Shown here: in pieces, positions 18,347 through 26,002 of the stretch
Layout: each line of letters opens with the position of its first letter
How positions within the stretch are numbered: the stretch's first letter is position 1
Assembly (NCBI GenBank): GCA_048268885.1
Contig: JBLWUP010000009.1
Span: 97,311-161,310, forward strand
From: Pelagibius sp048268885
Lineage (GTDB): Bacteria; Pseudomonadota; Alphaproteobacteria; Kiloniellales; Kiloniellaceae
Length of the DNA: 64,000 nt
Reading direction: 5' to 3'
Position numbers and translations under genes: made by a program
The notes under the pieces: generated by a model
Seen by the model: only the letters and a program-made list of their open reading frames with translations
The model's database searches: none
What the model was told of the DNA's origin: nothing

Positions 18347-19207
18347 GTGGAACGCAAGAAGCGGACGATCACTGAAATTCGCGATTCGAAGAAGACGGGC
18401 GAGAAGATGGTCTACACATCTGTGCCCGACTACACCTCTGCGCAGTGGGCGGAGGCGGCCGGCGTGGACGTCTGCGTCGTGGGCGACAGCCTGGCCATGA
18501 TCGCCCACGGCCACAAGAGCACCATCCCGGCGACCATGGACATGATGGTGCTGCACGCCCAGGCGGTGCGGCGCGGCGCCCCGAACACCTTCGTGCTGGG
18601 CTGCATGCCCTACCAGAGCTATCACACGGTCGAGGTGGCGCTGGCCAACGCCTCCCGCTTCATGCAGGACGCGGACTGCGACGCGGTGAAGCCGCAGGGC
18701 GGCAAGTCCCAGGCCCACATTCTGAAGGCGCTGGTCGACGCGGGCATCCCCACCGCCTCGCATATCGGCCTCACGCCGCACACCATCGCCATGTTCGGCG
18801 GCTTTCGCCTGCAGGGGAAAACCGCCGAGGCGGCGATGAAGATTTTGGAAGACGCTCTCGCGATCCAGGACGCCGGCTGCTTCATGCTGGAATTCGAGGC
18901 CGTGCCGGCGAAGATCGCCGCGGTGATCTCGCAGCAGCTCGAAATCCCGACCATCGGCATCGGCGCCGGCGCGGGCACCGACGGCCAGATCCTGCTGTCC
19001 TACGACCTGCTGGGGGTCTTCACCGACTTCAAGCCGAAGTTCACCAAGCGCTACGCCAACCTGACCGAAGTCGCGGTGGCGGGGCTCTCCAGCTACGTCC
19101 AGGACGTGAAGGCCGGCAGCTTCCCCGACGACGACCACAGCTACACGGTCAATGACGCGGAATACGAGCGCTTTCTCGGCCTGGTCGAACAGCGGCGGCA
19201 GATCTGA
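18347..19207 (+). CDS. PanB-like aldolase-fold protein with altered metal site
   Basis: A 286-residue homologue of ketopantoate hydroxymethyltransferase (PanB). Family blocks are clear: VVGDSLAM, RRGAPNTFVLG, IGLTPHTIAMFGGFRLQGK, IGIGAGAGTDGQIL. By alignment with E. coli PanB, the Mg2+ ligand Asp45 is kept (VGDS) and Lys112 is kept (VKPQGG), but Asp84 aligns with Cys (LGCMPY for LADLPF) and Glu114 with Gln (VKPQGG for VKIEGG). The general base Glu181 is kept (FEAVP). Two of three Mg2+ ligands are thus gone, so it is unlikely to be the housekeeping PanB. The GTG start at 18347 has GGGAGG upstream. It leads an operon with a TRAP transporter. Confidence 0.75.
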   Translation: MERKKRTITEIRDSKKTGEKMVYTSVPDYTSAQWAEAAGVDVCVVGDSLAMIAHGHKSTIPATMDMMVLHAQAVRRGAPNTFVLGCMPYQSYHTVEVALANASRFMQDADCDAVKPQGGKSQAHILKALVDAGIPTASHIGLTPHTIAMFGGFRLQGKTAEAAMKILEDALAIQDAGCFMLEFEAVPAKIAAVISQQLEIPTIGIGAGAGTDGQILLSYDLLGVFTDFKPKFTKRYANLTEVAVAGLSSYVQDVKAGSFPDDDHSYTVNDAEYERFLGLVEQRRQI

Positions 19208-19209
19208 CC

Positions 19210-19506
19210 ATGAAGCACTACAGCGGCACGCGGGCCTTCGACGGTCTCGACGTCAGGGTCGACGGGGCGCCTCTGGATCCCCGCTTCGATCTCAAGACCT
19301 ATTCCAAGAACGGCTTCGAGTGGAGTTTCGAGGGCGCGGAGCCGCAGCAGCTGGCGCTCGCGATCCTGGCGGACGCCACGGACCAGGAAACCGCCCTGCG
19401 GCTTTCGGGCCCCTTCATGGCGGCCATCGTTGCCAACTTCGACAACGACTGGGAAATGACGCAAGAGGATGTCCAGGCCGCCGTCCGCTCCCTGGACTCG
19501 CAATAA
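19210..19506 (+). CDS. Small protein resembling the DUF6166 family
   Basis: A 98-residue cytoplasmic protein starting 2 bases after the PanB-like stop, so cotranscribed. It has HYSGTRAFDGLDVRVDG, LKTYSKNGFEWSFEGAEPQQLALAIL and a C-terminal helix. This pattern resembles the DUF6166 domain, a small domain of unknown function; the assignment is from memory of the pattern. Here its position suggests a role linked to the PanB-like protein or the TRAP substrate. Confidence 0.55.
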   Translation: MKHYSGTRAFDGLDVRVDGAPLDPRFDLKTYSKNGFEWSFEGAEPQQLALAILADATDQETALRLSGPFMAAIVANFDNDWEMTQEDVQAAVRSLDSQ

Positions 19507-19548
19507 GTCAAAGCAAGAAGCGAAAAATCGAACATGGGAGGAACACCA

Positions 19549-20622
19549 GTGAAACAGATGACGATGAAAGCGGCCACGGCCACGGCCGCGGCACTTGCCG
19601 CGGCGCTGGCCTTTGCCGCACCGGGCTTCGCAGCCGAGAAGGAGAGCCACAGCTTCCAGATGGCCACGGGCTGGGGCGGCGGGCCGCTGATGGACATCGG
19701 CGCCAAGGCCTTCGCCGACAAGGTGAACGAGATGTCGGAAGGCCGCATCAGCATCGAGGTCTTTCCCGCCGGCACGCTCGGGCCGGGGCTCAAGGTTTCC
19801 GAGACGGTGAAGAACGGCGTCGCCGACATGGGACACACCTGGATCGGCTACGACTGGGGCGCCGATCCCACCGCGGTGCTGTTCGGCGGCTTTGCCGGCT
19901 CCTTCGACACCGAGAAGATGCTCCACTGGCTGTACCGCGCCGGCGGCGCCGAGCTGCAGGCCGAGTGGCGCATGGAGAAGTTCAATCTTGTCTCCATGCC
20001 GCTGTTCATCCGTACCGCCGAGGTCTTCCTGCATTCGCGCAAGCCCGTGCGCTCCCTGGAGGACCTGAAGGGCCTGAAGCTGCGCACCGCCGGTGCCTGG
20101 CTGGAGATTTCGCGCGGCATGGGCGCGGCGCCGGTCACCATGCCCGGCGGCGACGTCTACACCGCGCTGGAGCGCGGCGCCATCGACGCGACGGAATGGG
20201 GCACGCTGTGGGAAAACATCAGCCCGGGTTTCCACCGGGTCACCAAATACGTGATCATTCCCGGCATTCACCAGCCCACCGCGCCTTTCGAGCTGGTCAT
20301 CAACAAGGACTCCTGGGCCTCGCTTTCCGAAGAGGACCAGCAGATCGTCCGCGATGCGGCCTTCATGACGACCATCAATTCCTGGCTGACCATCGGGCAG
20401 GAAGACGCCAAGGCGCTCGCTTTCTTCCGCGAGCAGGGCAACGAGATCGTCGAGCTCGATCCGGAAGTCCAGTACGCCGCGCGCGAGGCCGGTCTCGCCT
20501 GGGCCGAGACAAAGGCCGCGGAGAACGCCTGGTTCAAGCGGGTTCTCGATGACCAGAAGGACTTCGCCGATCTGTGGACCGGGGCGAACCGCTACCGCAC
20601 GGTCAAGATCCGCGGCGAGTAA
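19549..20622 (+). CDS. dctP: TRAP transporter substrate-binding protein, DctP family
   Basis: Periplasmic solute receptor of a tripartite ATP-independent transporter. The GTG start at 19549 follows GGGAGG by seven bases; the ATG at 19534 would place the ribosome site inside the gene. A signal peptide ends near PGFAA. The mature protein has the DctP features KVNEMSEGRISIEVFPAGTL, the LKLRTAGAWLE selectivity-helix block (the conserved Arg that binds a carboxylate) and DATEWGTLWENI. The Arg suggests an organic acid ligand. Encoded with DctQ and DctM. Confidence 0.92.
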   Translation: MKQMTMKAATATAAALAAALAFAAPGFAAEKESHSFQMATGWGGGPLMDIGAKAFADKVNEMSEGRISIEVFPAGTLGPGLKVSETVKNGVADMGHTWIGYDWGADPTAVLFGGFAGSFDTEKMLHWLYRAGGAELQAEWRMEKFNLVSMPLFIRTAEVFLHSRKPVRSLEDLKGLKLRTAGAWLEISRGMGAAPVTMPGGDVYTALERGAIDATEWGTLWENISPGFHRVTKYVIIPGIHQPTAPFELVINKDSWASLSEEDQQIVRDAAFMTTINSWLTIGQEDAKALAFFREQGNEIVELDPEVQYAAREAGLAWAETKAAENAWFKRVLDDQKDFADLWTGANRYRTVKIRGE

Positions 20623-20650
20623 TCCGATCTCCTGAACGTCCCTTGCGTGA

Positions 20651-20683
20651 CCCCCGGCGGCGCCCTGCCGTCGGGGGCTTTCC
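20651..20683 (+). terminator. Stem-loop between dctP and dctQ
   Basis: A 10-bp stem (CCCCCGGCGG with CCGTCGGGGG, one G-T wobble) and a 7-base loop, followed by CTTTCC. It sits in the only sizeable gap of the TRAP operon. Such a partial terminator or 3'-end stabiliser would give more binding protein than permease, a common arrangement. Confidence 0.5.
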
Positions 20684-20695
20684 CGGGAGAGGGTT

Positions 20696-21220
20696 TTGCG
20701 CCGAATCATCGCAGTTATCGAGTTGCTCACCGAGAGTATCGGCGGTCTCGCGGCCCTGGTGGTCATCCCGCTGGTGCTGGCCACGTGCTACGAAGTCTTC
20801 GCCCGCTATGTCTTCGGGGCGCCGACCATCTGGGCCTTCGAGCTGGGCTACACCCTGATGGGAATCCATTTCCTGCTCGGGGGCGCCCTCACCTTGAAGA
20901 AGCAGGCGCACGTCCGCATCGACCTGATCTACGGCCAGCTCAGCGCCCGCAAGCAGGCCATGATCGACCTGCTCCTCTATACCGCCCTGACCCTGCCGGC
21001 GCTGACGCTCATCTTCCTGCGTCTCGCGGACTACGCCGGCGAGGCCTACATGTCCGGCGAAACCACCGGACAGTCCGCCTGGAACCCGCCGATCTGGCCG
21101 CTGCGCATGATCATCGCGGCCAGCTTTCTGTTGCTCACCCTGCAGGTCTTTGCGGAAATCCTGAAATGTATCGGCACCTTGCGGCGCCCTGAACCTGCCG
21201 AAGAGGGGACGTCGCTGTGA
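20696..21220 (+). CDS. dctQ: TRAP transporter small permease, DctQ family
   Basis: A 174-residue four-helix membrane protein. It shows the DctQ features CYEVFARYVFGAPTIWAFELGYTLMG and GGALTLKKQAHVRIDLIY. The start at 20696 is TTG, next to GGGAGAGG; no in-frame ATG lies before the first helix. The stop overlaps the dctM start. It forms the membrane unit with DctM. Confidence 0.88.
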   Translation: MRRIIAVIELLTESIGGLAALVVIPLVLATCYEVFARYVFGAPTIWAFELGYTLMGIHFLLGGALTLKKQAHVRIDLIYGQLSARKQAMIDLLLYTALTLPALTLIFLRLADYAGEAYMSGETTGQSAWNPPIWPLRMIIAASFLLLTLQVFAEILKCIGTLRRPEPAEEGTSL

Positions 21221-22530
21221 CCGCGCTGTTAATGTTTCCCGCGCTCTTTGTGCTGATCTTTCTTGGCTTTCCCGTCGCCTTTTCGCTGCTCGGCGTGGCT
21301 TTCGTCTTCGGCATGATCACCTTTGGCGACGCCGCCTTCTTCCAGTTCACCCAGAAGATCGAGGCCGTCGCCTCCAACTTCGTGCTGGCGGCGGTGCCGC
21401 TCTTCGTTTTCATGGGCTCGATGCTGGAGCGCTCCGGCATCGCCGAGCAGTTGTTCAGCGCGGTCCATCTCTGGACCCGGCGCCTTCCCGGCGGCCTGGC
21501 GGTGGGCACCGTGATCATGTGCATCATCTTCGCCGCCTCGACCGGGGTGATCGGCGCGACGGAAACCGTCGTCGGCCTGCTCGCGATCCCGGCGATGATG
21601 AAATACTCCTACTCGAACTCGCTGATCTCCGGGACGATCTGCGCCGGCGGATCGCTGGGGACGATCATTCCCCCCTCCGTCGTGGTGGTGGTGCTGGGGC
21701 CGATCGCCAACGTGTCGATCGGCGATCTGATGGTCGGCATGATCTTCCCGGGGCTCATCCTCTCCGGCCTCTACATCCTCTACATCATCGGCCTCTGCCT
21801 GGTGAAGCCGGAGGCGGGCCCGAGGGCCCGCGATGAAGCGGACGACATGCCGCTGGGCGAGAAGATCGTCCTCACCCTGAAGGCGCTGCTGCCGCCGTTG
21901 TTCATGATCTTCGCCGTGCTGGGGTCGATCATGCTCGGTTGGGCGGCGCCGACCGAGGCCGCGGCCATCGGTGCGGCCGGAGCCTTCGTGCTGACCATCG
22001 TCTATGGCCGCTTCACGCTGAAGGCCTTTTGGGAGGCACTGGTCAAGACCATCGTGGTCACCTCGATGATCATGTTCATCCTGCTGGCCGGCAGCCTGTT
22101 CACCGGCGTCTTCGTCGGTGCCGGCGGCATGGGCATCATGCGCGCCATGATCAACGGCGTCGATATCGGGCCCTGGGGCCTGGTGGCCATCTTCCTGGGG
22201 CTGGTGTTCATCGCCGGATTCTTCCTGGAATGGATCTCGATCCTGCTGATCTTCGTGCCGCTGTTCATGCCGTTCATCCTGCAGGGCGGTTTCGACCCTG
22301 TATGGTTCTGCATGCTGCTGCTGGTGATGATCCAGACCAGCTACCTGACACCGCCGATGGCGCCGGCGATCTTCTATCTGCGCGGCGTCGCGCCGGCGGA
22401 CATCACGCTGCGCCAGATGTACAAGGGCGTCTTGCCCTTCATCGCCATCCAGATCATCACCTTGGGGATCGTTGCGGCCTTTCCGCAGACCGCCTTGTGG
22501 CTGCCGCAGCAGATCCTCGGGTTCCGCTAA
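21217..22530 (+). CDS. dctM: TRAP transporter large permease, DctM family
   Basis: A 437-residue, multi-helix sodium-coupled transport subunit. Typical segments are FPVAFSLLGVAFVFG, GGLAVGTVIMCIIFAASTGVIGATE, ICAGGSLGTIIPPSVVVVVLG and GVAPADITLRQMYKGVLPF. The GTG start overlaps the dctQ stop, so translation is coupled. Length is normal and no defect is seen. Confidence 0.92.
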   Translation: MTALLMFPALFVLIFLGFPVAFSLLGVAFVFGMITFGDAAFFQFTQKIEAVASNFVLAAVPLFVFMGSMLERSGIAEQLFSAVHLWTRRLPGGLAVGTVIMCIIFAASTGVIGATETVVGLLAIPAMMKYSYSNSLISGTICAGGSLGTIIPPSVVVVVLGPIANVSIGDLMVGMIFPGLILSGLYILYIIGLCLVKPEAGPRARDEADDMPLGEKIVLTLKALLPPLFMIFAVLGSIMLGWAAPTEAAAIGAAGAFVLTIVYGRFTLKAFWEALVKTIVVTSMIMFILLAGSLFTGVFVGAGGMGIMRAMINGVDIGPWGLVAIFLGLVFIAGFFLEWISILLIFVPLFMPFILQGGFDPVWFCMLLLVMIQTSYLTPPMAPAIFYLRGVAPADITLRQMYKGVLPFIAIQIITLGIVAAFPQTALWLPQQILGFR

Positions 22531-22542
22531 GGAGAAGACATC

Positions 22543-23445
22543 ATGACGCCAGAGGAGATTTGCGCCCAGGCGCCCCGCCTGCTGTCGGCGGCGGATCGTC
22601 AGAGATACTTCGACGAGGGCGGCATCGTCGTGCCGGACCTCGTCGACCGGACCTGGCTCGGGCGCTGCCGCGCGGCGGTCGCGCGCCTGCAGAAGGAAAG
22701 CGCCGGGCTGACGCAGTCCGACGCCGTCTTCGACCTGGAGCCCGGCCACCGTCCGGACAATCCCCGCCTGCGCCGCATCTCCAGCCCTTGCGACCAGGAC
22801 CCCGTTTTCTGGGAATTGCTGAGCGAAGGGCCGCTCGGCGACCTGGCGGTCGATCTGCTGGGACCGGACGTGAAGTTCTACCAGGCGAAGCTGAACTTCA
22901 AATCGCCGCGCGGCGGAACGGAAGTCCGCTGGCATCAGGACGCGCCCTTCTTCCCGCACACCAATCATGCGGTGCTGACCATGGGAGTCTACCTCGACGA
23001 CTGCAGCCTGGCGCAGGGGCCGCTGGAGATCATTCCCGGCAGCCACAAGGGCGAGGTCTACAATCACTATGACGCCGCCGGGGAGTGGCGCGGCGAGATG
23101 TCGGCCGACGACGGCGCCAAGGTCGCCGGCGTGGCGCCGCGCGTCTTCGACGGCGCGGCCGGCGCCGTCACCGTGCACAACTATCGCACGGTGCACGGCT
23201 CCAAGCCCAACCGCTCCGACAGCCCGCGCCCGCTGCTGCTTTACGTGCTCAGCGCCGCCGACGCCTTGCCCTACACCGCCCAGCCGCTGAAATCGCGTTA
23301 CGAGCAGGCGGTGGTGCGCGGCGTTCCGGCGGCCTTCGCCCACCACGAGCCCGGGCGCTTCCGCCTGCCGCCGGACTGGAGCGGGGGCTACAGCTCGATC
23401 TTCGCCCTGCAGCAGCAGGAGGCCCGGAAAGCCGCAGGTTCCTGA
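22543..23445 (+). CDS. Phytanoyl-CoA dioxygenase (PhyH) family protein
   Basis: A 300-residue Fe(II)/2-oxoglutarate-dependent oxygenase. The iron ligands are visible: RWHQDAPFF (HxD) and VHNYRTVHGS (distal His); the Arg in DSPRPLLLYV is the likely 2-oxoglutarate contact. Family members hydroxylate next to a carboxyl group or on small osmolytes. It starts 12 bases after dctM behind AAGGAG, so it belongs to the TRAP operon and may hydroxylate the imported substrate (inference). Confidence 0.85.
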   Translation: MTPEEICAQAPRLLSAADRQRYFDEGGIVVPDLVDRTWLGRCRAAVARLQKESAGLTQSDAVFDLEPGHRPDNPRLRRISSPCDQDPVFWELLSEGPLGDLAVDLLGPDVKFYQAKLNFKSPRGGTEVRWHQDAPFFPHTNHAVLTMGVYLDDCSLAQGPLEIIPGSHKGEVYNHYDAAGEWRGEMSADDGAKVAGVAPRVFDGAAGAVTVHNYRTVHGSKPNRSDSPRPLLLYVLSAADALPYTAQPLKSRYEQAVVRGVPAAFAHHEPGRFRLPPDWSGGYSSIFALQQQEARKAAGS

Positions 23446-23461
23446 GGATTCGGCCGGGGGC

Positions 23462-23490
23462 TTGCCCCTTACCGCAATCTGATCTATAAC
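23462..23490 (+). promoter_or_regulatory. Promoter of the fatty-acid-hydroxylase-like gene
   Basis: TTGCCC at 23462-23467, a 17-base spacer and TATAAC at 23485-23490, a good sigma-70-type match. TGATATATCA follows without a gap. The start codon is about 70 bases downstream. Confidence 0.6.
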
Positions 23491-23500
23491 TGATATATCA
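23491..23500. promoter_or_regulatory. Operator TGATATATCA (site 2)
   Basis: The same perfect palindrome as at 18287-18296, with shared flanking bases (CACA to the right), directly after the -10 box. It would cover the transcription start. It puts this gene in the same regulon as the PanB-like operon although it has its own promoter. Confidence 0.6.
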
Positions 23501-23568
23501 CAGAAGAGGGCCAGTCTGGACGCACCTTGATGTCCCCTCTGGCCTTCGCAGCCTTCTGGAGGAAGACG

Positions 23569-24369
23569 ATGCCGAAGGAAATCAGCAGCAGCCCGATGAC
23601 GCCGCGCCAGCACAGCTACCGCGAGGTCTACCGCTCGCGCATCGACGGCTGGTACAACGGCTTCCTGCACGTCGCCATCATCTATGCGATCGGCGGGCTG
23701 GCCTTGTGGTATTACGTCGCGCACATTTCCAATGTGCAGTGGTGGGAGTGGATGATCGTTCCGATCACCTTCCTGGCCTGCAACATCTTCGAATGGGCGC
23801 TGCACAAGTACGTCATGCACCGGCCGATCCGGCTGCCGGGCCTGCGCGCCGTCTATCAGCGCCACACGCTGCAGCACCACCAGTTCTTTACGGAAGAGGA
23901 AATGCGCTTCGCCGGCGAGCACGACTGGCGCGTCACCTTCTTTCCGCCCTACGCGCTGGTGGTCTTCATCCTCATGTCGATGCCCGGCGTGGTCGTGCTG
24001 TCCTGGCTGATCAGCGCCAACGTCGGCTGGCTGTTCATCTGCACGACGACGGGCATGTACCTGCTGTACGAATTCATGCACTTCTGCTGCCACGTGGAAG
24101 ACAATTTCTTCGTGCGCAACATGCCGTTCGTGAACACCCTGCGCCGTCACCACACCGCCCATCACAATCAGTCGATCATGATGGAGCGGAACATGAACCT
24201 GACCTTCCCCATCGCTGACTGGCTGTTCGGTACGTCGGACCTCAATCGCGGCTTGTTGGGCCATCTGTTCAACGGCTACAGCACCAAGTACGTGAAGACC
24301 GACATGCGCAAGGTGTCCCGTACGCCGCGGGTCCCGGCGTCGATTCCGCCGGGCACGCAAACCACCTGA
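23569..24369 (+). CDS. Membrane di-iron fatty acid hydroxylase/sterol desaturase family protein
   Basis: A 266-residue integral membrane oxygenase of the fatty acid hydroxylase superfamily. The His clusters expected to bind two irons are present: HKYVMH, HTLQHHQF, HFCCH and HTAHHN. Four or so hydrophobic segments surround them (residues ~25-50, 55-75, 125-165). The substrate is unknown: lipids, sterols or carotenoids in relatives. The start at 23569 has GGAGG at good spacing. It has its own promoter with the TGATATATCA palindrome. Confidence 0.82.
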   Translation: MPKEISSSPMTPRQHSYREVYRSRIDGWYNGFLHVAIIYAIGGLALWYYVAHISNVQWWEWMIVPITFLACNIFEWALHKYVMHRPIRLPGLRAVYQRHTLQHHQFFTEEEMRFAGEHDWRVTFFPPYALVVFILMSMPGVVVLSWLISANVGWLFICTTTGMYLLYEFMHFCCHVEDNFFVRNMPFVNTLRRHHTAHHNQSIMMERNMNLTFPIADWLFGTSDLNRGLLGHLFNGYSTKYVKTDMRKVSRTPRVPASIPPGTQTT

Positions 24370-24400
24370 GACGCAAACCAGCTGAGATGGAGGCGAGATC

Positions 24401-24598
24401 ATGCCGCTCCCTTACAAGATCCTGCTTTCGCTCATCGTGGCGGTGCTGGCGGCCCTGATCGCCTGGATGGAGGTGCAAGGGGGACAGCAGCGCCTGGCGT
24501 GGATCGTCGGCGCGATCGCCGGGATCATGCTGCTCGGCCTCTGGGTCTTCCCGGAGGCCGGCGGCGGCAAGCCGGGAAAGCCGACCAAGGACCGCTAG
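24401..24598 (+). CDS. Small two-helix membrane protein
   Basis: A 65-residue protein with two hydrophobic helices (LLSLIVAVLAALIAWM and IVGAIAGIMLLGLWVF) and a Gly/Lys/Pro-rich tail. It starts 31 bases after the hydroxylase stop behind GGAGG and is probably cotranscribed with it. No family is recognised. It could be an accessory subunit of the membrane hydroxylase (inference from position only). Confidence 0.65.
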   Translation: MPLPYKILLSLIVAVLAALIAWMEVQGGQQRLAWIVGAIAGIMLLGLWVFPEAGGGKPGKPTKDR

Positions 24599-24771
24599 CC
24601 GCTACCGCCTCTTCGACAGAAAGGCAGCGCAGCCGTTTGGCACCGCTTTCGGTGGTCCTTCCCTGCGGCTGCGGCTTTCCGCCTTCACGCCGGCCTTCTT
24701 CCCCGCCGCCGGCTGCGATGCAGAGCGCCTTCTCCGGCTGATTTTTTCTGACAAGGCCGCGCGGGCCATAC

Positions 24772-24911
24772 TAGATCGGATTATGTTTAGACAGAACCAC
24801 CAAGTGGTTCTGTCTAAACGTGTGAATCCGATCTATTCCTAATACATAGAGCAGATTCACAGGGTTGCTGGATCGCCTTCGGCGATTCCATCCAACCCTG
24901 ATCTGCTCTAG
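24772..24911. repeat. Two-hairpin intergenic element, copy 1
   Basis: About 140 bases. Hairpin 1 has outer arms TAGATCGGATT/AATCCGATCTA and an inner perfect 16-bp stem GTTTAGACAGAACCAC/GTGGTTCTGTCTAAAC with loop CAA. Hairpin 2 is centred on GATCGCC-TTC-GGCGAT and ends GATCTGCTCTAG. Copies 2 and 3 lie at 47251-47390 and 30645-30709. It lies between the small membrane gene and the dehydrogenase gene. The 173 bases before it hold no supported gene. Confidence 0.85.
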
Positions 24912-24971
24912 GATCGTTCGCAAGCAATCGGGCGCGGCCGGGTTTGTTCCGACACCGACCCGGAGAACGAA

Positions 24972-25011
24972 AGGCGCCGTCCACGATAGGCGCCGTCCAC
25001 GAAAGGCGCCG
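24972..25011. repeat. 16-bp tandem repeat, 2.5 units
   Basis: AGGCGCCGTCCACGAT, then AGGCGCCGTCCACGAA, then a partial third unit AGGCGCCG. It lies in the leader of the dehydrogenase gene and may affect the transcript's structure. Confidence 0.6.
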
Positions 25012-25057
25012 CGCCGCAGGGAAGGCCTCCAGAGTTCTTGGCCGGGGAGATGCATCG

Positions 25058-26002
25058 TTGAGTCAGTCTAGCGGCGCCGGTGGGGCGCTTGTGCCTCCTG
25101 TCGCCATCGGTTTCATCGGCCTGGGCCAGATGGGCATCCCCATGGCGCACCAACTGCTGCGGGCAGGCTTCACCGTGAAGGCCTTCGACGCGGCGCCGGC
25201 GGCGCGGGCGAACTTCGAGGCGGTGACCGGGACCGCCGCGGTGGAAAGCGCCGCGGCGGCCTGCCACGACGTCGCGGCGGTGATCACCATGCTGCCCGAC
25301 GGCAAGATTGTCCGCGGCGTCCTCTTGGGCGCGGGAGATGAAATCGGCGTCGTGGCGGCGGCCGAGCCCGGCACCATCTTCATCGACATGAGCTCGTCTT
25401 CCCCCGTCGATACGCGGTCTCTGGCGGCGGTGCTGCAGCCGGACGGCTATCCCGTGGTGGACGCGCCGGTCTCCGGCGGCGTGAAGCGTGCCCTAGACGG
25501 TTCCCTGGCGATCATGGCCGGCGGCGAGGCCGACACCGTCGCGCGCGTCCGGCCGCTGCTCTCGGCCATGGGCGCGGCGGTCTTCGCGACCGGACCGCTC
25601 GGCTCCGGCCACGCGATGAAGGCGCTCAACAACTACGTCTCGGCGGCGGGCCTCGTCGCCGCGGCCGAGGCGATCCTCGTGGGGCAGCGTTTCGGGCTGG
25701 ATCCGGAGGTGATCGTCGACGTGCTGAACGCCTCTACCGGGCGCAACAACAGCACCGACAAGAAAATGAAGCAGCAGGTGCTCTCCGGCGACTTCGCCTC
25801 GGGCTTCTCCCTGGGCCTCATGGCCAAGGACCTGCACACCGCTGCCGAGATCGCCCGTCACGCCGCCATCGCCGCGCCGCTGGCGGAGGCCTGCGAGGGC
25901 CTTTGGGCCGAGGCCGACGCGACGCTCGGCGCCGGCGCGGACCATACGGAGATCTATCGTTATCTCGCCGGACTGCAGGCCGCCGACAAGGACGCGCCAT
26001 GA
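25058..26002 (+). CDS. NAD(P)-dependent beta-hydroxyacid dehydrogenase (3-hydroxyisobutyrate dehydrogenase family)
   Basis: A 314-residue oxidoreductase. It has the nucleotide-binding GFIGLGQMGIPMAHQLL, the substrate-loop DAPVSGGVKRA and the catalytic Lys block GHAMKALNNYV. Relatives oxidise 3-hydroxyisobutyrate, tartronate semialdehyde or similar acids. The TTG start at 25058 is chosen for GGGGAG upstream; GTG at 25091 is possible. The stop overlaps the following MBL gene. No TGATATATCA site was seen in front, so membership in the GntR regulon is uncertain. Confidence 0.82.
   Translation: MSQSSGAGGALVPPVAIGFIGLGQMGIPMAHQLLRAGFTVKAFDAAPAARANFEAVTGTAAVESAAAACHDVAAVITMLPDGKIVRGVLLGAGDEIGVVAAAEPGTIFIDMSSSSPVDTRSLAAVLQPDGYPVVDAPVSGGVKRALDGSLAIMAGGEADTVARVRPLLSAMGAAVFATGPLGSGHAMKALNNYVSAAGLVAAAEAILVGQRFGLDPEVIVDVLNASTGRNNSTDKKMKQQVLSGDFASGFSLGLMAKDLHTAAEIARHAAIAAPLAEACEGLWAEADATLGAGADHTEIYRYLAGLQAADKDAP

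Noticed and set aside
21229..24402. A 1057-codon open frame on the minus strand across the TRAP, PhyH and hydroxylase genes
   Set aside because: It is antisense to five well-supported genes; its His/Asp/Arg-rich composition is what the complement of high-GC membrane-protein codons gives.
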